64,000 nucleotides of DNA from Roseateles sp. (GCA_019232985.1 JAFAMW010000067.1:1-64000); one strand, 5' to 3'. Positions 54,338-63,470 are shown, counted from the stretch's first letter. Notes: generated by a model from the letters alone, not told the origin. Made by a program: numbers and translations.

Positions 54338-55425
54338 TGCCGGGCGCCCTGCTCTCGCACGACCGGCCGCGCAGCCGCCGCCTCGCCGCGCTGCTCGGCG
54401 TCACCCTGCTCGCGCTCGCGCTCGCGCCGTTTCTGTTCCCGGGGGCGCGCGCGCTCGACGTGGCCGCGCGCGTGCTCGTGTTCGCCGTGCTCGTCGGCAG
54501 CTACGACCTGCTGCTCGGCTACACGGGCCTGGTCAGCTTCGCCCACGCGATGTTCTTCGGCATCGGCGCCTACGGCGTCGCGATCGCCTGCAACCTGAGC
54601 GCCGACCCGGGCTGGCTCGACGTGGCCGGTGGCGTCGCCGCGGCGCTCGCGCTGTCGGCCCTGCTCGCGCTCGCGATCGGCTTGCTGAGCCTGCGCGTGC
54701 GCGCGCTGTTCTTCGCGATGATCACGATGGCCGTCGCCGTCGCGTTCACGACCCTGGTCTCGCAGCTCTCGACCCTGACCGGCGGCGAGGACGGCCTGAG
54801 CTTCAGCGTGCCGCGCGCGATCCGGCCGTCGACCGACTACCTCGACGACCCGCTGCTGGGCGCCGACGTCGACGGGCGCTTTGTCGCCTACTACCTGCTG
54901 TTCGTGGCCGCCGTGCTGCTCCTGCTGCTGCTGCTGCGCATCGTCGACTCGCCGTTCGGCCGCGTGCTCCAGGCGATCCGCGAGAACGACTTCCGCGCCG
55001 AGGCGATCGGCTACCGCAGCGTCGTCTACCGCAGCGTCGCGAGCGTCGTCGCGGCGCTGTTCGCGACGCTCGCGGGCGCGCTGCTCGCGCTCTGGCTGCG
55101 CTACAACTCGCCCGACACCTCGATGTCCATGGAGGTCATGCTCAACCTGCTGCTGATCCTCGTGATCGGCGGCATGGGCACGATCTGGGGGGCGCTCGTC
55201 GGCAGCGCGCTGTTCCTGCTCGCGCAGAGCTATCTGCAGGACCTGATGAAGCTCGCCGGCGCGGCGCTCGGCGACGTGCCGGTGCTCGGCGCGCTGCTCG
55301 CGCCCGAGCGCTGGCTGCTCTGGATGGGCCTGCTGTTCGTGCTCGCCGTCTACCATTTCCCGGCCGGCATCGTCGGCCAGCTGCGTGCGGCCGCGGCGCG
55401 GCGCCGCGCCGGAGGCCCGCGATGA
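54337..55425 (+). CDS. LivM-type ABC permease
   Basis: A 362-residue inner-membrane permease with about ten helices. YDLLLGYTGLVSFAHAMFFGIGAYG is the LivM signature and SPFGRVLQAIRENDFRAEAIGYRSVVYRSVA is the ATPase-coupling loop. One base overlaps the LivH stop (TGATG), and its own stop overlaps the start of the last hydrolase, so the whole unit is translationally chained. Confidence 0.94.
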   Translation: MPGALLSHDRPRSRRLAALLGVTLLALALAPFLFPGARALDVAARVLVFAVLVGSYDLLLGYTGLVSFAHAMFFGIGAYGVAIACNLSADPGWLDVAGGVAAALALSALLALAIGLLSLRVRALFFAMITMAVAVAFTTLVSQLSTLTGGEDGLSFSVPRAIRPSTDYLDDPLLGADVDGRFVAYYLLFVAAVLLLLLLLRIVDSPFGRVLQAIRENDFRAEAIGYRSVVYRSVASVVAALFATLAGALLALWLRYNSPDTSMSMEVMLNLLLILVIGGMGTIWGALVGSALFLLAQSYLQDLMKLAGAALGDVPVLGALLAPERWLLWMGLLFVLAVYHFPAGIVGQLRAAAARRRAGGPR

Positions 55426-56276
55426 CCGACACCGCCGCCGGTCCGCGCTCGCGCTACCTTCCCTGCGCGGGCCGCGAAATCCACTTCATGGAATGGGGCG
55501 CCGGGCACGAGGAAGTCGTCGTCGCCTGGCACGGCCTCGCGCGCACCGGCCGCGACATGGACGCGCTCGCCGCCCACCTCGCGCGCCGCTACCGCGTGAT
55601 CTGCCCCGACACGCCCGGCCGCGGCCTGTCGCAGTGGAGCCCGCAGCCCGACGCCGAGTACTGCCTGGAGGTCTACGTGCGCCAGGCCACGGCCCTGCTC
55701 GACCAGCTCGGCGTCGGCCGCTGCCTGTGGGTCGGCACCTCGATGGGCGGCGCGATCGGCCTGGTCGCGGCCGCGACGACGCTGCGCAGCCGCATCCGCC
55801 GCCTGCTGCTCAACGACATCGGCCCCGAACTCGCGCCGGCCGCCGTCGCGCGCATCCGCGACTACGCGGGCCACCCGCAGGCCTTCGCAACGCTGACCGA
55901 GCTCGAGGGCTATTTCCGGCTCATCTACGCCCCCTACGGCTGGCTCAGCGACGCGCAATGGCGCCAGCTCGCCGAGACCTCGGCGCGGCGCCTGCCCGAC
56001 GGCCGCCTGACGCCGCACTACGACCCGGCCATCGTGCGCCAGTTCGTCACGCGCCCGGCCGACTACGAGCGCTGGGCCGAGTGGGACAGCCTCGAGCTGC
56101 CCGTGCTGTGCCTGCGCGGCGAGCATTCCGACCTGCTGACCGAGGCGACGGCCGAGGCGATGCGCGGCCGCGGTCCGCGCGCGGTCGTCGTCACCGTGCC
56201 CGACTGCGGCCATGCGCCGGCGCTGAACACGCCGGCGCAGTTCGCGCTGGTCGAGCGCTTTCTCGCCGCGCTGTGA
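55422..56276 (+). CDS. Alpha/beta hydrolase B of the TonB-ABC operon
   Basis: A 284-residue hydrolase. Ser in VGTSMGGAIGLV, Asp in LRGEHSDLLT and His in DCGHAPAL form the triad. It is a diverged paralogue of hydrolase A at 48136. It lacks a signal peptide. The two enzymes bracket the regulator and importer genes, which implies the imported compound is hydrolysed in the cytoplasm; the reaction (ester, lactone or C-C bond) cannot be told from sequence. It appears to be the last gene of the operon. Confidence 0.91.
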   Translation: MTDTAAGPRSRYLPCAGREIHFMEWGAGHEEVVVAWHGLARTGRDMDALAAHLARRYRVICPDTPGRGLSQWSPQPDAEYCLEVYVRQATALLDQLGVGRCLWVGTSMGGAIGLVAAATTLRSRIRRLLLNDIGPELAPAAVARIRDYAGHPQAFATLTELEGYFRLIYAPYGWLSDAQWRQLAETSARRLPDGRLTPHYDPAIVRQFVTRPADYERWAEWDSLELPVLCLRGEHSDLLTEATAEAMRGRGPRAVVVTVPDCGHAPALNTPAQFALVERFLAAL

Positions 56277-56355
56277 GGGCCGCGCGGCCCCTCGCCGCCC
56301 GAGCGATTAGCCCGGCGCCGCGCCCGGTTTATCGCCGCTGCCTACACTGCGCCGC

Positions 56356-57243
56356 ATGAGCAGCCCGACCCCCACCGAATACGTCCCCCCGCGCGTCTGG
56401 ACCTGGGATGCGCCCAGCGGCGGCCAGTTCGCCAACATCAATCGCCCGACCGCCGGCGCCACGCACGACAAGGAACTGCCGGTCGGCAAGCATCCGCTGC
56501 AGCTGTACTCGCTGGCCACGCCCAACGGCGTCAAGGTCACCGTCATGCTCGAGGAGCTGCTCGCGCTCGGCCATGCCGGCGCCGAGTACGACGCCTGGCC
56601 GATCCGCATCAGCGACGGCGACCAGTTCGGCAGCGGCTTCGTCGGCGTGAACCCGAACTCCAAGATCCCGGCCCTGCTCGACCGCAGCGGGCCCGCGCCG
56701 GTGCGCGTGTTCGAATCGGGCGCGATCCTGCTGCACCTGGCCGAGAAGTTCGGCGCTTTCGTGCCCAACCTCGAGCAGGGCGCGGCGCGCGCCGAATGCC
56801 TGTCCTGGCTGTTCTGGCAGATGGGCAGCGCGCCCTACCTCGGCGGCGGTTTCGGCCATTTCTACGCCTACGCGCCGACCAAGCAGGAATACCCGATCAA
56901 CCGCTTCGCGATGGAGGCCAAGCGCCAGCTCGACGTGCTCGACCGCCGCCTCGCCGAGAGTCCCTACCTCGGCGGCGACGCCTACACGATCGCCGACATC
57001 GCGGTCTGGCCCTGGTACGGCGCGCTCGTGCAGGGGCAGATCTACGGCGCCGGCGAGTTCCTGTCGGTCCACGAGTACCGCCACGTGCTGCGCTGGGCCG
57101 AGGCGATCGCCGCGCGCCCGGCCGTGCAGCGCGGCCGCATGGTCAACCGCTTCTGGGGCCCGCCCGAGTCCCAGCTGCACGAGCGCCACGACGCGAGCGA
57201 CTTCGCGCTGCGCACGCTCGACAAGCTCGGCGGCGGCGCCTGA
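56356..57243 (+). CDS. yghU: YghU-type glutathione S-transferase
   Basis: A 295-residue protein matching YghU/Nu-class glutathione transferases, which act as disulfide-bond reductases using two glutathiones. The long N-terminal lead (PTEYVPPRVWTWDAPSGGQFANINRPTAGA), the TPNGVKVTVMLEELL active-site region and the C-terminal YPINRFAMEAKRQLDVLDRRL are characteristic. A 79-bp gap separates it from the operon above. The photolyase follows after 11 bases. Confidence 0.94.
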   Translation: MSSPTPTEYVPPRVWTWDAPSGGQFANINRPTAGATHDKELPVGKHPLQLYSLATPNGVKVTVMLEELLALGHAGAEYDAWPIRISDGDQFGSGFVGVNPNSKIPALLDRSGPAPVRVFESGAILLHLAEKFGAFVPNLEQGAARAECLSWLFWQMGSAPYLGGGFGHFYAYAPTKQEYPINRFAMEAKRQLDVLDRRLAESPYLGGDAYTIADIAVWPWYGALVQGQIYGAGEFLSVHEYRHVLRWAEAIAARPAVQRGRMVNRFWGPPESQLHERHDASDFALRTLDKLGGGA

Positions 57244-57254
57244 GCGGGCCTCGC

Positions 57255-58703
57255 GTGAGCGATCACGACGCCGGCGGCGCCCTCGTCTGGCTGCGCCGCG
57301 ACCTGCGGCTCGCCGACCATGCGGCGCTCGCGGCCGCGCTGGCCGCCCACGCGCGCGTCCAGCCGGTGTTCGTGCTCGACACCGACATCCTCGACGCGCT
57401 GCCGCGCGCCGACCGGCGCGTCGCGTTCATCGTCGCGGCGCTCGCGGCGCTCGATGCCGAGCTGCGCGCGCTGCGGCCCGGCGCGGGCCTCGTCGTCTTG
57501 CATGGCCGGCCCGTCGAGCTGATCCCGCGCCTTGCGGCCGAGCTCGGCGCCGCGGCCGTCTACGCGAATCACGACGACGAACCCGCGGCGCTCGCGCGCG
57601 ACGCCGAGGTCGCGCGCCGGCTCGGGGCCGACGGTCGCGCGCTGCACACGCGCAAGGACCATGTCGTGTTCGAGCGCAGCGAGCTGCTGACGACGACGGG
57701 CAAGCCCTACACGGTGTTCACGCCGTACAAGAACGCCTGGCTGCGTCGCGTCGACTTCGGCGACCTGCAGGCGCACCCGGTCGACGGCCTCGCGCGCGCG
57801 CTCGGGCCGCGGCCCCAGGCCCCGGCCGCCCTGGCCGGCGTGCCCGCGCTCGCCGACATCGGCTTCGAGCCCGTCGCGCTGCCCGCGGCGCTCGGCGTCG
57901 GCAGCGCCGGCGCGGACGCGCTGTTCGAAGAATTCCTGGACGCGCGCATGGACCGCTACGCCGCGCAGCGCGACTTCCCGGCGCTCAAGGGCCCGAGCTA
58001 TCTGAGCGCGCACCTGCGCTTCGGCACGATCTCGATCCGGCGCGTCGCGCGCGCGGCGTACGAGCGCATGCTCGCCGGCGACCGCGGCGCCGAGACCTGG
58101 CTGTCCGAGCTGATCTGGCGCGATTTCTACCACCAGCTGATGCACCACCACCCGTACGCGATGACGCGGGCGTTCCGCCCCGAGTACGACGCGATCCGCT
58201 GGGAGCAGGGGCCCGAGGCCGACGCGCATTTCGCGGCCTGGTGCGAGGGCCGGACCGGCTACCCGCTCGTCGACGCCGCGCAGCTCCAGCTGCTCCAGAG
58301 CGGCTATATGCACAACCGCCTGCGCATGGTCAGCGCGAGCTTTCTGGTCAAGCACCTGGGCCTCGACTGGCGCCGCGGCGAGGCGCATTTCGCCGAGCAC
58401 CTGCTCGACTTCGACCTCGCCGCGAACAACGGCGGCTGGCAATGGGCCGCGTCGACCGGCTGCGACGCCCAGCCCTGGTTCCGCATCTTCAACCCGGTGC
58501 TGCAAAGCCAGCGCTTCGACGCCGAGGGCCGCTTCATCAAGCGCTACCTGCCGCAGCTCGCCGCGCTCGACGCGAAGACCATCCACCAGCCCTGGAAGCT
58601 CGGGCCGATCGGCGTGCCGGCCGACTACCCGGCGCCGATCGTCGCGCACGAGCTCGCGCGCGCGCAGACGCTCGAGCGTTTCGGCATCCTCAAACCGCGC
58701 TGA
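57255..58703 (+). CDS. phr: Deoxyribodipyrimidine photolyase
   Basis: A 482-residue class I cryptochrome/photolyase. The N-terminal antenna domain starts ALVWLRRDLRLADHAAL; the FAD domain includes ELIWRDFYHQLMHHHP, RMVSASFLVKHLGLDW, LLDFDLAANNGGWQWAASTG and WFRIFNPVLQSQRFD. These are the residues of CPD photolyases, which use blue light to split pyrimidine dimers. Start is GTG 57255, the only plausible start after the yghU stop. Cotranscription with yghU suggests a general stress unit. Confidence 0.95.
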   Translation: MSDHDAGGALVWLRRDLRLADHAALAAALAAHARVQPVFVLDTDILDALPRADRRVAFIVAALAALDAELRALRPGAGLVVLHGRPVELIPRLAAELGAAAVYANHDDEPAALARDAEVARRLGADGRALHTRKDHVVFERSELLTTTGKPYTVFTPYKNAWLRRVDFGDLQAHPVDGLARALGPRPQAPAALAGVPALADIGFEPVALPAALGVGSAGADALFEEFLDARMDRYAAQRDFPALKGPSYLSAHLRFGTISIRRVARAAYERMLAGDRGAETWLSELIWRDFYHQLMHHHPYAMTRAFRPEYDAIRWEQGPEADAHFAAWCEGRTGYPLVDAAQLQLLQSGYMHNRLRMVSASFLVKHLGLDWRRGEAHFAEHLLDFDLAANNGGWQWAASTGCDAQPWFRIFNPVLQSQRFDAEGRFIKRYLPQLAALDAKTIHQPWKLGPIGVPADYPAPIVAHELARAQTLERFGILKPR

Positions 58704-58740
58704 CGCGGCGCCGCGCGTGGCCGCCCGCGCGGGTCGACGC

Positions 58741-59529
58741 TTACTGGGCCTGCGTCGCGTCGGTCACCGGCGCGCTCGCGGGCGGGCTCGTCGCTGCCGC
58801 CTGACTCGCCGCGGCGCTCGGGGCGGCCGCCGGCGTGGCGGTGGTCGGCGGCGTGATCGCCGGCGGGGTGACCTGCGGCACGGCGGTCGGCGCGAGCGCC
58901 GCCGCGGCCGGCGGCGGGTCGATCGGCGCGACCTTGAGCACCGGGGCCGGCTGCATCGCCTCAGGCGAAGCCTGGGCCAGGGTCTCGAGCTTGCGCGCCG
59001 GCTTGGCCGCGGCAGGCGCCTGCTTGGCCGGGGTCGCGGTGGTCCTGGCCTGGGCTTGCGGCTGATCGGCCTGCGCGAGCGTCGGCGGCGCCGCGGGCTC
59101 GGCCGGCGTGCTGCTCGCCGTCGTCGTCGGGCCGGCCGCCGGCGCGTCCATCGTCAGCGGCTTGTTGCTGTTCGCGGCGGTGGCGGCCGCGCTGGCCTGC
59201 TGCGTATCCTGAGACTGCGGCTGCGGCTGCGGCTGCGCCTGGTCCTTGGTCAGCGACGCGAGCTTCGCGTCCATGCCCTGCGGGTCGCGCAGGCCGGCCA
59301 TGCCGGCGACCGCGGCGACGCCGCCGAGCACCAGCGCGACGCCCCAGGCCGCCGCGTGGCGGCCGCGCCGGCGCGCCGTGCCGCTCGAGGGTTCGCGCGC
59401 GTCGGCGCGCAGGTCCTCGTCGTCGGGCAGGGGTTCGAGCTGTGCGGTCACCGCTTCGCGCGGCTTGCCGGCCGGCATATGGTCCCAATACCCTTCGGCA
59501 TGCAGGCTGCTGGCGAAAGTCATCGACAT
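58741..59529 (-). CDS. Ala/Pro/Gln-rich membrane-anchored hypothetical protein
   Basis: A 262-residue protein. The first 55 residues are polar (EGYWDHMPAGKPREAVTAQLEP), then one transmembrane helix (AAWGVALVLGGVAAVAGMAGL), then a long low-complexity tail rich in Ala, Pro, Thr and Gln. No family is recognised. GAAGGAG just before the ATG makes it a real gene. A GTAGGA half-site lies about 85 bases upstream, hinting that it belongs to the regulon of the adjacent two-component genes. Confidence 0.75.
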   Translation of the reverse strand: MSMTFASSLHAEGYWDHMPAGKPREAVTAQLEPLPDDEDLRADAREPSSGTARRRGRHAAAWGVALVLGGVAAVAGMAGLRDPQGMDAKLASLTKDQAQPQPQPQSQDTQQASAAATAANSNKPLTMDAPAAGPTTTASSTPAEPAAPPTLAQADQPQAQARTTATPAKQAPAAAKPARKLETLAQASPEAMQPAPVLKVAPIDPPPAAAALAPTAVPQVTPPAITPPTTATPAAAPSAAASQAAATSPPASAPVTDATQAQ

Positions 59530-59612
59530 GGCGTCTCCTTCGAGGGCGGTTTCGGTAGGAAAAGTCTGGGCGCCGCGCGGCGCGCGCCACGTCGGCCGGG
59601 GCGGCGGTCGCG

Positions 59613-59620
59613 TGTAGGAC
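59613..59620. promoter_or_regulatory. GTAGGA half-site
   Basis: TGTAGGAC lies upstream of the 58741-59529 gene. It is the left half of the motif found complete at 61547 and 63471; the right half here is not conserved. Confidence 0.35.
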
Positions 59621-59642
59621 GGGACGCCGCGGGGCCGGCGGC

Positions 59643-61052
59643 TCAGGCCGCGGTCGGGGGGCCGGCGGCGTCGGGAGCGCCGGCCGGCGCGGCGACCGCG
59701 CTCGCGTCGGGCACGCGCGCCTCGACCTCGGTGCCCTGCCCCGGCGCGGACGCCAGGCGCAGCGTGCCGCCGAGGCTTTCCATGCGGTAGCGCATGCCGA
59801 GCAGGCCATGGTGGCCGGCCGGCACGGCCGCGGGGTCGAAGCCGCGGCCGTCGTCGCGCACGCTGAGCAGGGTCTGCGCGCCGTCGTGGCGCAGCGTGAC
59901 CCAGACCTGGCGCGCCTGGGCGTGGCGCAGCACGTTCGTGAGCGCCTCCTGGACGAGGCGGTAGATCGCGAGCTTGCCGCCCGCGTCGGCGTCGACCTCG
60001 GCAAAGCTCGTCTCGATGGTCAGGCCGGAGCGCTCGCCGAACTCGCGCGCGAGGATCTCGAGCGCCGGCGTCAGGCCGAGGTTGGCGAGCGCCGACGGGC
60101 GCAGGTCCTCGATGATGCGGCGCTTCAGCGTGATGCCCTCGTCGATCAGCCCGGCCATATGGCCGAGGCGCTCGACGATGTCGGCCGTCTCGCCCTTGAC
60201 GACGAGGCGGCGCACGCGCGCGACGTCGAGCTTGGCGGCCGTGAGCAGCGCGCCGAGCTCGTCGTGGAGCTCGCGCGCGAGGTGGGCGCGCTCGTCCTCG
60301 CGCACGTTCTGCAGGTGGCGCGCGAGGTCGGTCAGCTCGGCCGTGCGGCGCCGCACCTCGTGCTCGAGGCGGTCGCGCTCGACGCGCAGGATCTGCGCGT
60401 GCTCGCGGCGCGCGGCGTGCAGCGCCTCGTTGCGGCGCAGGAAGTACAGCAGCCACAGCAGGCTCAGCAGCGTCAGCACGTGTACGCCGAAGCGGCCGAA
60501 CAGCAGCGCGCGGAAGATCGCGTCGCGGTCGCGCTCGAGCAGCACCTGCTCGTGGGCGTCGAGGCGTTCGGTCGCGACGCGCAGCGCGTCCATCTTCTCG
60601 CGGCCGATGTCGGTCGCCATGATCGCCTGCCAGGCCTGGTGCGAGCCCGCGCGGTAGAGCTTGACGGTCTCGCGCAGCTCCGAGAGCTTTTCCTCGGCGC
60701 GCTGGCGCGCCTCGGCGACGAGCGCCGCCCATTCCGGATCCTGATATTGCGTGGATAGGCGCTGGATGACCTCGGGCAGGCGCGCCTCGGCGACCTGCAT
60801 CGGCTGCAGATAGGTGTCGCGGCCCGTGATCAGGAAGCCGCGCTGCGCGGTCTCGGCGTCGGCCATCAGGCTGCGCAGCAGCAGCGCGTCGAAGCGCGCG
60901 GCGTTGCGCGTGCGCACGCTGTCGACGGCCTCGCCGGCGAAGTGATACGCGGCCTCGCTGATGACCATCAGCAGCGCCGCGACGAGGCTGGCCACGAGCA
61001 CGGTGAGGCGCCGGCGGCTGGCTTGCTGGAGCAGCGGGTCGAGGTCGAACAC
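59643..61052 (-). CDS. CHASE3-domain sensor histidine kinase (NarX-like class)
   Basis: A 469-residue kinase. One N-terminal helix (LTVLVASLVAALLMVISEA), a periplasmic CHASE3 domain (AETAQRGFLITGRDTYLQPM), a second helix (FGVHVLTLLSLLWLLYFL), a coiled coil, a HisKA_3 box with the phospho-His in HLARELHDELGALL, and an HATPase domain (LVQEALTNVLRHAQA, DDGRGFDP, GHHGLLGMRYR). No ATG fits; GTG at 61052 is the best start. It follows the receiver protein by 20 bases and likely phosphorylates it and the NarL-type regulator at 62563. Confidence 0.9.
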   Translation of the reverse strand: MFDLDPLLQQASRRRLTVLVASLVAALLMVISEAAYHFAGEAVDSVRTRNAARFDALLLRSLMADAETAQRGFLITGRDTYLQPMQVAEARLPEVIQRLSTQYQDPEWAALVAEARQRAEEKLSELRETVKLYRAGSHQAWQAIMATDIGREKMDALRVATERLDAHEQVLLERDRDAIFRALLFGRFGVHVLTLLSLLWLLYFLRRNEALHAARREHAQILRVERDRLEHEVRRRTAELTDLARHLQNVREDERAHLARELHDELGALLTAAKLDVARVRRLVVKGETADIVERLGHMAGLIDEGITLKRRIIEDLRPSALANLGLTPALEILAREFGERSGLTIETSFAEVDADAGGKLAIYRLVQEALTNVLRHAQARQVWVTLRHDGAQTLLSVRDDGRGFDPAAVPAGHHGLLGMRYRMESLGGTLRLASAPGQGTEVEARVPDASAVAAPAGAPDAAGPPTAA

Positions 61053-61072
61053 GGCCGAAGTATCGGCCGCTT

Positions 61073-61519
61073 TCAGGGCGACAGCGGCGCCGGCTGGCTG
61101 GGCGTGCCCGCGAGTTCGGCGCAGTAGCTGATCAGGTCGTCGAGCTGGCGGCTCTTGTCGAACACGCGCTCGGCGCCGAGCCCGAGGCAGTGGCGGCGCA
61201 CGTCCTCGGTCGCGTAGTTGGTCAGCACGACGCGGCGCGCGCGCACGCCGAGCTGCTGGGCGGCCTGCAGCACGCCGAGGCCGGTGCCCGAGCTCAGGAA
61301 CACGTCGACGATGAACAGGTCGGCGGCCCCCTGGGCCTCGCTCATCCAGCGCACCGCGCCGGCCTCGTCGCCGACGGCGCCGACGACCTCGACGTTGGCG
61401 AGTTCCTCGAGCGTGCCGACGAGGTTCTCGAGGATCACCGGACTGTCTTCGACGATGAAGGCGCGCAGGGCGGACATGGCGGCAGGCGACGACGCGCCGG
61501 CGTAAGGGGAGGACCACAT
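61073..61519 (-). CDS. Receiver-only response regulator
   Basis: A 148-residue protein that is only a receiver domain. The acidic pocket is in AFIVEDSPVI, the phospho-Asp in DLFIVDVFLSSGTGLGVL, the conserved Thr in VVLTNYA, and the Lys in RVFDKSRQL. There is no output domain, so it acts by protein contact or as a phosphate sink. GGAG lies 8 bases before the ATG at 61519; a shorter start at 61477 (MSALRAF) is possible. It precedes the histidine kinase. Confidence 0.88.
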   Translation of the reverse strand: MWSSPYAGASSPAAMSALRAFIVEDSPVILENLVGTLEELANVEVVGAVGDEAGAVRWMSEAQGAADLFIVDVFLSSGTGLGVLQAAQQLGVRARRVVLTNYATEDVRRHCLGLGAERVFDKSRQLDDLISYCAELAGTPSQPAPLSP

Positions 61520-61545
61520 GGTGCCAACTCCGGCGGCGGCGGGGT

Positions 61546-61560
61546 GTAGGAATTGTCCTA
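61546..61560. promoter_or_regulatory. GTAGGA-N4-TCCTA motif upstream of the receiver/kinase genes
   Basis: TAGGA-ATTG-TCCTA is a perfect inverted repeat preceded by G. It lies about 27 bases before the receiver-gene start. The same layout recurs at 62489 and 63471, suggesting the binding site of the NarL-type regulator. Confidence 0.55.
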
Positions 61561-61590
61561 TTCCCGCCGCCGCATGGCTAACTCACAGAC

Positions 61591-61905
61591 TCAGCGGATC
61601 GCGATGTCGTTGCGGACCGAGCGCACGCCCGAGGTCTCGCGCGCGAGCTTCTCGGCGCGCGCGCGTTCGTCCTCGTTCTTGGCGAAGCCGGACAGCTGGA
61701 CCTCGCCCTTGAGCGTCTCGACGCTGATGGCCATCGCGCTGACGGTCGAGTCGGCGGCGAACTTGGCCTTGACGCGGGTCGTCAGCGTCGAGTCGTCGAT
61801 ATAGGCGCCGACGGTCTCCTGGCTGCGCGTGACGGCGCAGCCGGTCGTGGCGAAGGCGGCCGCAAGGGCGGTACAGCAGGCAAGCAACACGGCGGTCTTC
61901 TTCAT
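61591..61905 (-). CDS. BON-domain lipoprotein
   Basis: A 104-residue precursor. A lipobox lies around ATTGC23. The BON domain is DSTLTTRVKAKFAADSTVSAMAISVETLKGEVQLSGFAKNEDERARAEKLARETSGVRSVRNDI. OsmY-like BON proteins are periplasmic and typically induced by osmotic or envelope stress. It follows another BON lipoprotein on the same strand after 47 bases. Confidence 0.92.
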   Translation of the reverse strand: MKKTAVLLACCTALAAAFATTGCAVTRSQETVGAYIDDSTLTTRVKAKFAADSTVSAMAISVETLKGEVQLSGFAKNEDERARAEKLARETSGVRSVRNDIAIR

Positions 61906-61952
61906 CTGGTTCTCCTAGGCTTGGACGAGGGGACGGGAAGGCGGCGCGAGGG

Positions 61953-62390
61953 TCAGCCGGTCGTGCCGACGACGAGCTGGTTGTCGACCGACTGCACGCC
62001 GGCAACGCCCATCGCGACGGTGGCCGCGTGCTCGCGCGCGCCGGCGTCGGGCACCGTGCCGGTCAGCGTCACGCGGCCGTTCGCGCAGCTCACGTCGATG
62101 CTGTGCGACTTGAGCTTTTCGTCGGCGACGAAGGCCGCGTGGACCTTGGCGACGATGGCGGTGTCGTTGACGGTCTCGGCCGCGGTCTTCGCGGCGTCGC
62201 CGACCTGGTCCTTGGCGTCCTGGCCGGCGGCGCGCGCGCCGGCGATCGCGCCGTCGAGCTTCTGGCCGGCCGTGCGGTCGTCGCCGGGCTTGTCGCAGGC
62301 CGCGAGGCCGGCGGTCAGGGCGGCCGCGAGGGCGACCGTGAAGATCGCGTGGGGCCGGGTGGATCTGAGCAGGGGGGTCTTGTTCATCAT
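61953..62390 (-). CDS. BON-domain lipoprotein
   Basis: A 145-residue precursor with signal and lipobox (TAGLAAC), an Ala/Asp/Lys-rich linker (GARAAGQDAKDQVGDAAKTAAETV), and one BON domain (DTAIVAKVHAAFVADEKLKSHSIDVSCANGRVTLTGTVPDAGAREHAATVAMGVAGVQSVDN). Two ATGs are adjacent (62390 and 62387); AAGGA spacing slightly favours the second. It is divergent from the NarL-type regulator, and the shared gap contains a GTAGGA motif. Confidence 0.92.
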   Translation of the reverse strand: MMNKTPLLRSTRPHAIFTVALAAALTAGLAACDKPGDDRTAGQKLDGAIAGARAAGQDAKDQVGDAAKTAAETVNDTAIVAKVHAAFVADEKLKSHSIDVSCANGRVTLTGTVPDAGAREHAATVAMGVAGVQSVDNQLVVGTTG

Positions 62391-62488
62391 GCGTCCTTTC
62401 GTGCGACGGAGCGATGTGGGAGGATTCCCTGCCACCAACTTTGGGCGGCGGCGGCGGCGCCCGGCATCGGCCGTGGCCCTGCGGGCTT

Positions 62489-62503
62489 GTAGGACATCTC
62501 CGA
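62489..62503. promoter_or_regulatory. GTAGGA-N4-TCCGA motif in the BON/NarL divergent gap
   Basis: G-TAGGA-CATC-TCCGA is the same motif as at 61546 with one mismatch. It lies 59 bases before the regulator GTG and 98 bases from the BON gene, and could control both. Confidence 0.5.
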
Positions 62504-62562
62504 TCGCTTCTCGCCTGTCGCGCTGTTAGGCTCTTGACACTCCATCAACCCAAGAGGCTTCC

Positions 62563-63198
62563 GTGATCCGAATCGGCATCGTCGACGACCACGCGATCGT
62601 GCGTTCCGGCCTGCGCCAGTTCCTCGGCGACAACGTCGACATGCGCGTGACCGGCGAGGCCGCGAACGGCCGCGAGGCGCTCGAGCTCGCGCGCGGCGGC
62701 GAGGTCGACGTGCTGCTGATGGACATCTCCATGCCCGACCAGAGCGGCGTCGACGCGCTCGCCGCGATCAAGGCGCGCTTCCCCGCGCTGCCGGTGCTGA
62801 TCTTGAGCGGCTTCCCCGAGACGCATTACGCGACGACGCTGCTGCGCCAGGGCGCGAGCGGCTACCTCAACAAGGAATGCGACCCCGAGGAAATCGCCAA
62901 CGCGGTGCGCACCGTCGCACGCGGGCGCCGCTACATCAGCCCGGCCGTGGCCGAGCTGATGGCCGACAGCATGGCCGGCGGCGACCCGACCCGGCCGCTT
63001 CACGAGGACCTGTCGGAGCGCGAGATGCAGGTGTTCCTGCGCCTCGCCAAGGGCGAGACCGTCGGCGAGATGGCCAAGGCGATGTTCCTCAGCGTCAAGA
63101 CGGTCAGCACCTACCGCACGCGCACGCTCGAGAAGCTCAAGCTCGAGACGAACAGCGACCTGACCTATTACGCGCTGAAGAACGGGCTGATTCAGTAA
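62563..63198 (+). CDS. NarL/FixJ-family response regulator
   Basis: A 211-residue regulator. The receiver has GIVDDHAIVRSGL, phospho-Asp in VLLMDISMPDQSG and Lys in YLNKECDPEEI. The LuxR-type helix-turn-helix is LSEREMQVFLRLAKGETVGEMAKAMFLSVKTVSTYRTRTLEKL. Start is the GTG at 62563, matching the family start VIRIGIVDDH. The CHASE3 kinase at 59643 is of the class that pairs with NarL regulators and is the likely partner. Confidence 0.95.
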   Translation: MIRIGIVDDHAIVRSGLRQFLGDNVDMRVTGEAANGREALELARGGEVDVLLMDISMPDQSGVDALAAIKARFPALPVLILSGFPETHYATTLLRQGASGYLNKECDPEEIANAVRTVARGRRYISPAVAELMADSMAGGDPTRPLHEDLSEREMQVFLRLAKGETVGEMAKAMFLSVKTVSTYRTRTLEKLKLETNSDLTYYALKNGLIQ

Positions 63199-63350
63199 GG
63201 CCGGCGCTCGGCCTGCAGCCAGGGCAGCGCGGACTCCATGCCCCAGTCCTCGGCGCTCGGCGGCGGCACGCGGCGCGGCCGCCGCGCGGCGCGCCAGCGC
63301 GCCAGGAAACCTCGGGTGGGAGGGGTACTCGGGCGGCGCTGGCTGGACAT
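63192..63350 (-). CDS. Small hypothetical protein
   Basis: A 52-residue Arg-rich peptide (MSSQRRPSTPPTRGFLARWR) with a tryptophan-containing end (EDWGMESALPWLQAERRPY). It overlaps the end of the response-regulator gene by 7 bases. It could be real, because the tail is not typical of shadow frames and a GTAGGA motif lies 120 bases upstream, but the support is thin. Confidence 0.35.
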   Translation of the reverse strand: MSSQRRPSTPPTRGFLARWRAARRPRRVPPPSAEDWGMESALPWLQAERRPY

Positions 63351-63470
63351 GGCGGACCTCGGCGGGAGCGGGAGCGGACGGGGAAGGCGGCAAGGCCTAC
63401 TGTCTGCGCAGCGCGGCGATTTGTGCGTCGGCGCAGGGCGAGCCGGCCTGTCGGCGCGGTCCGACACGGC

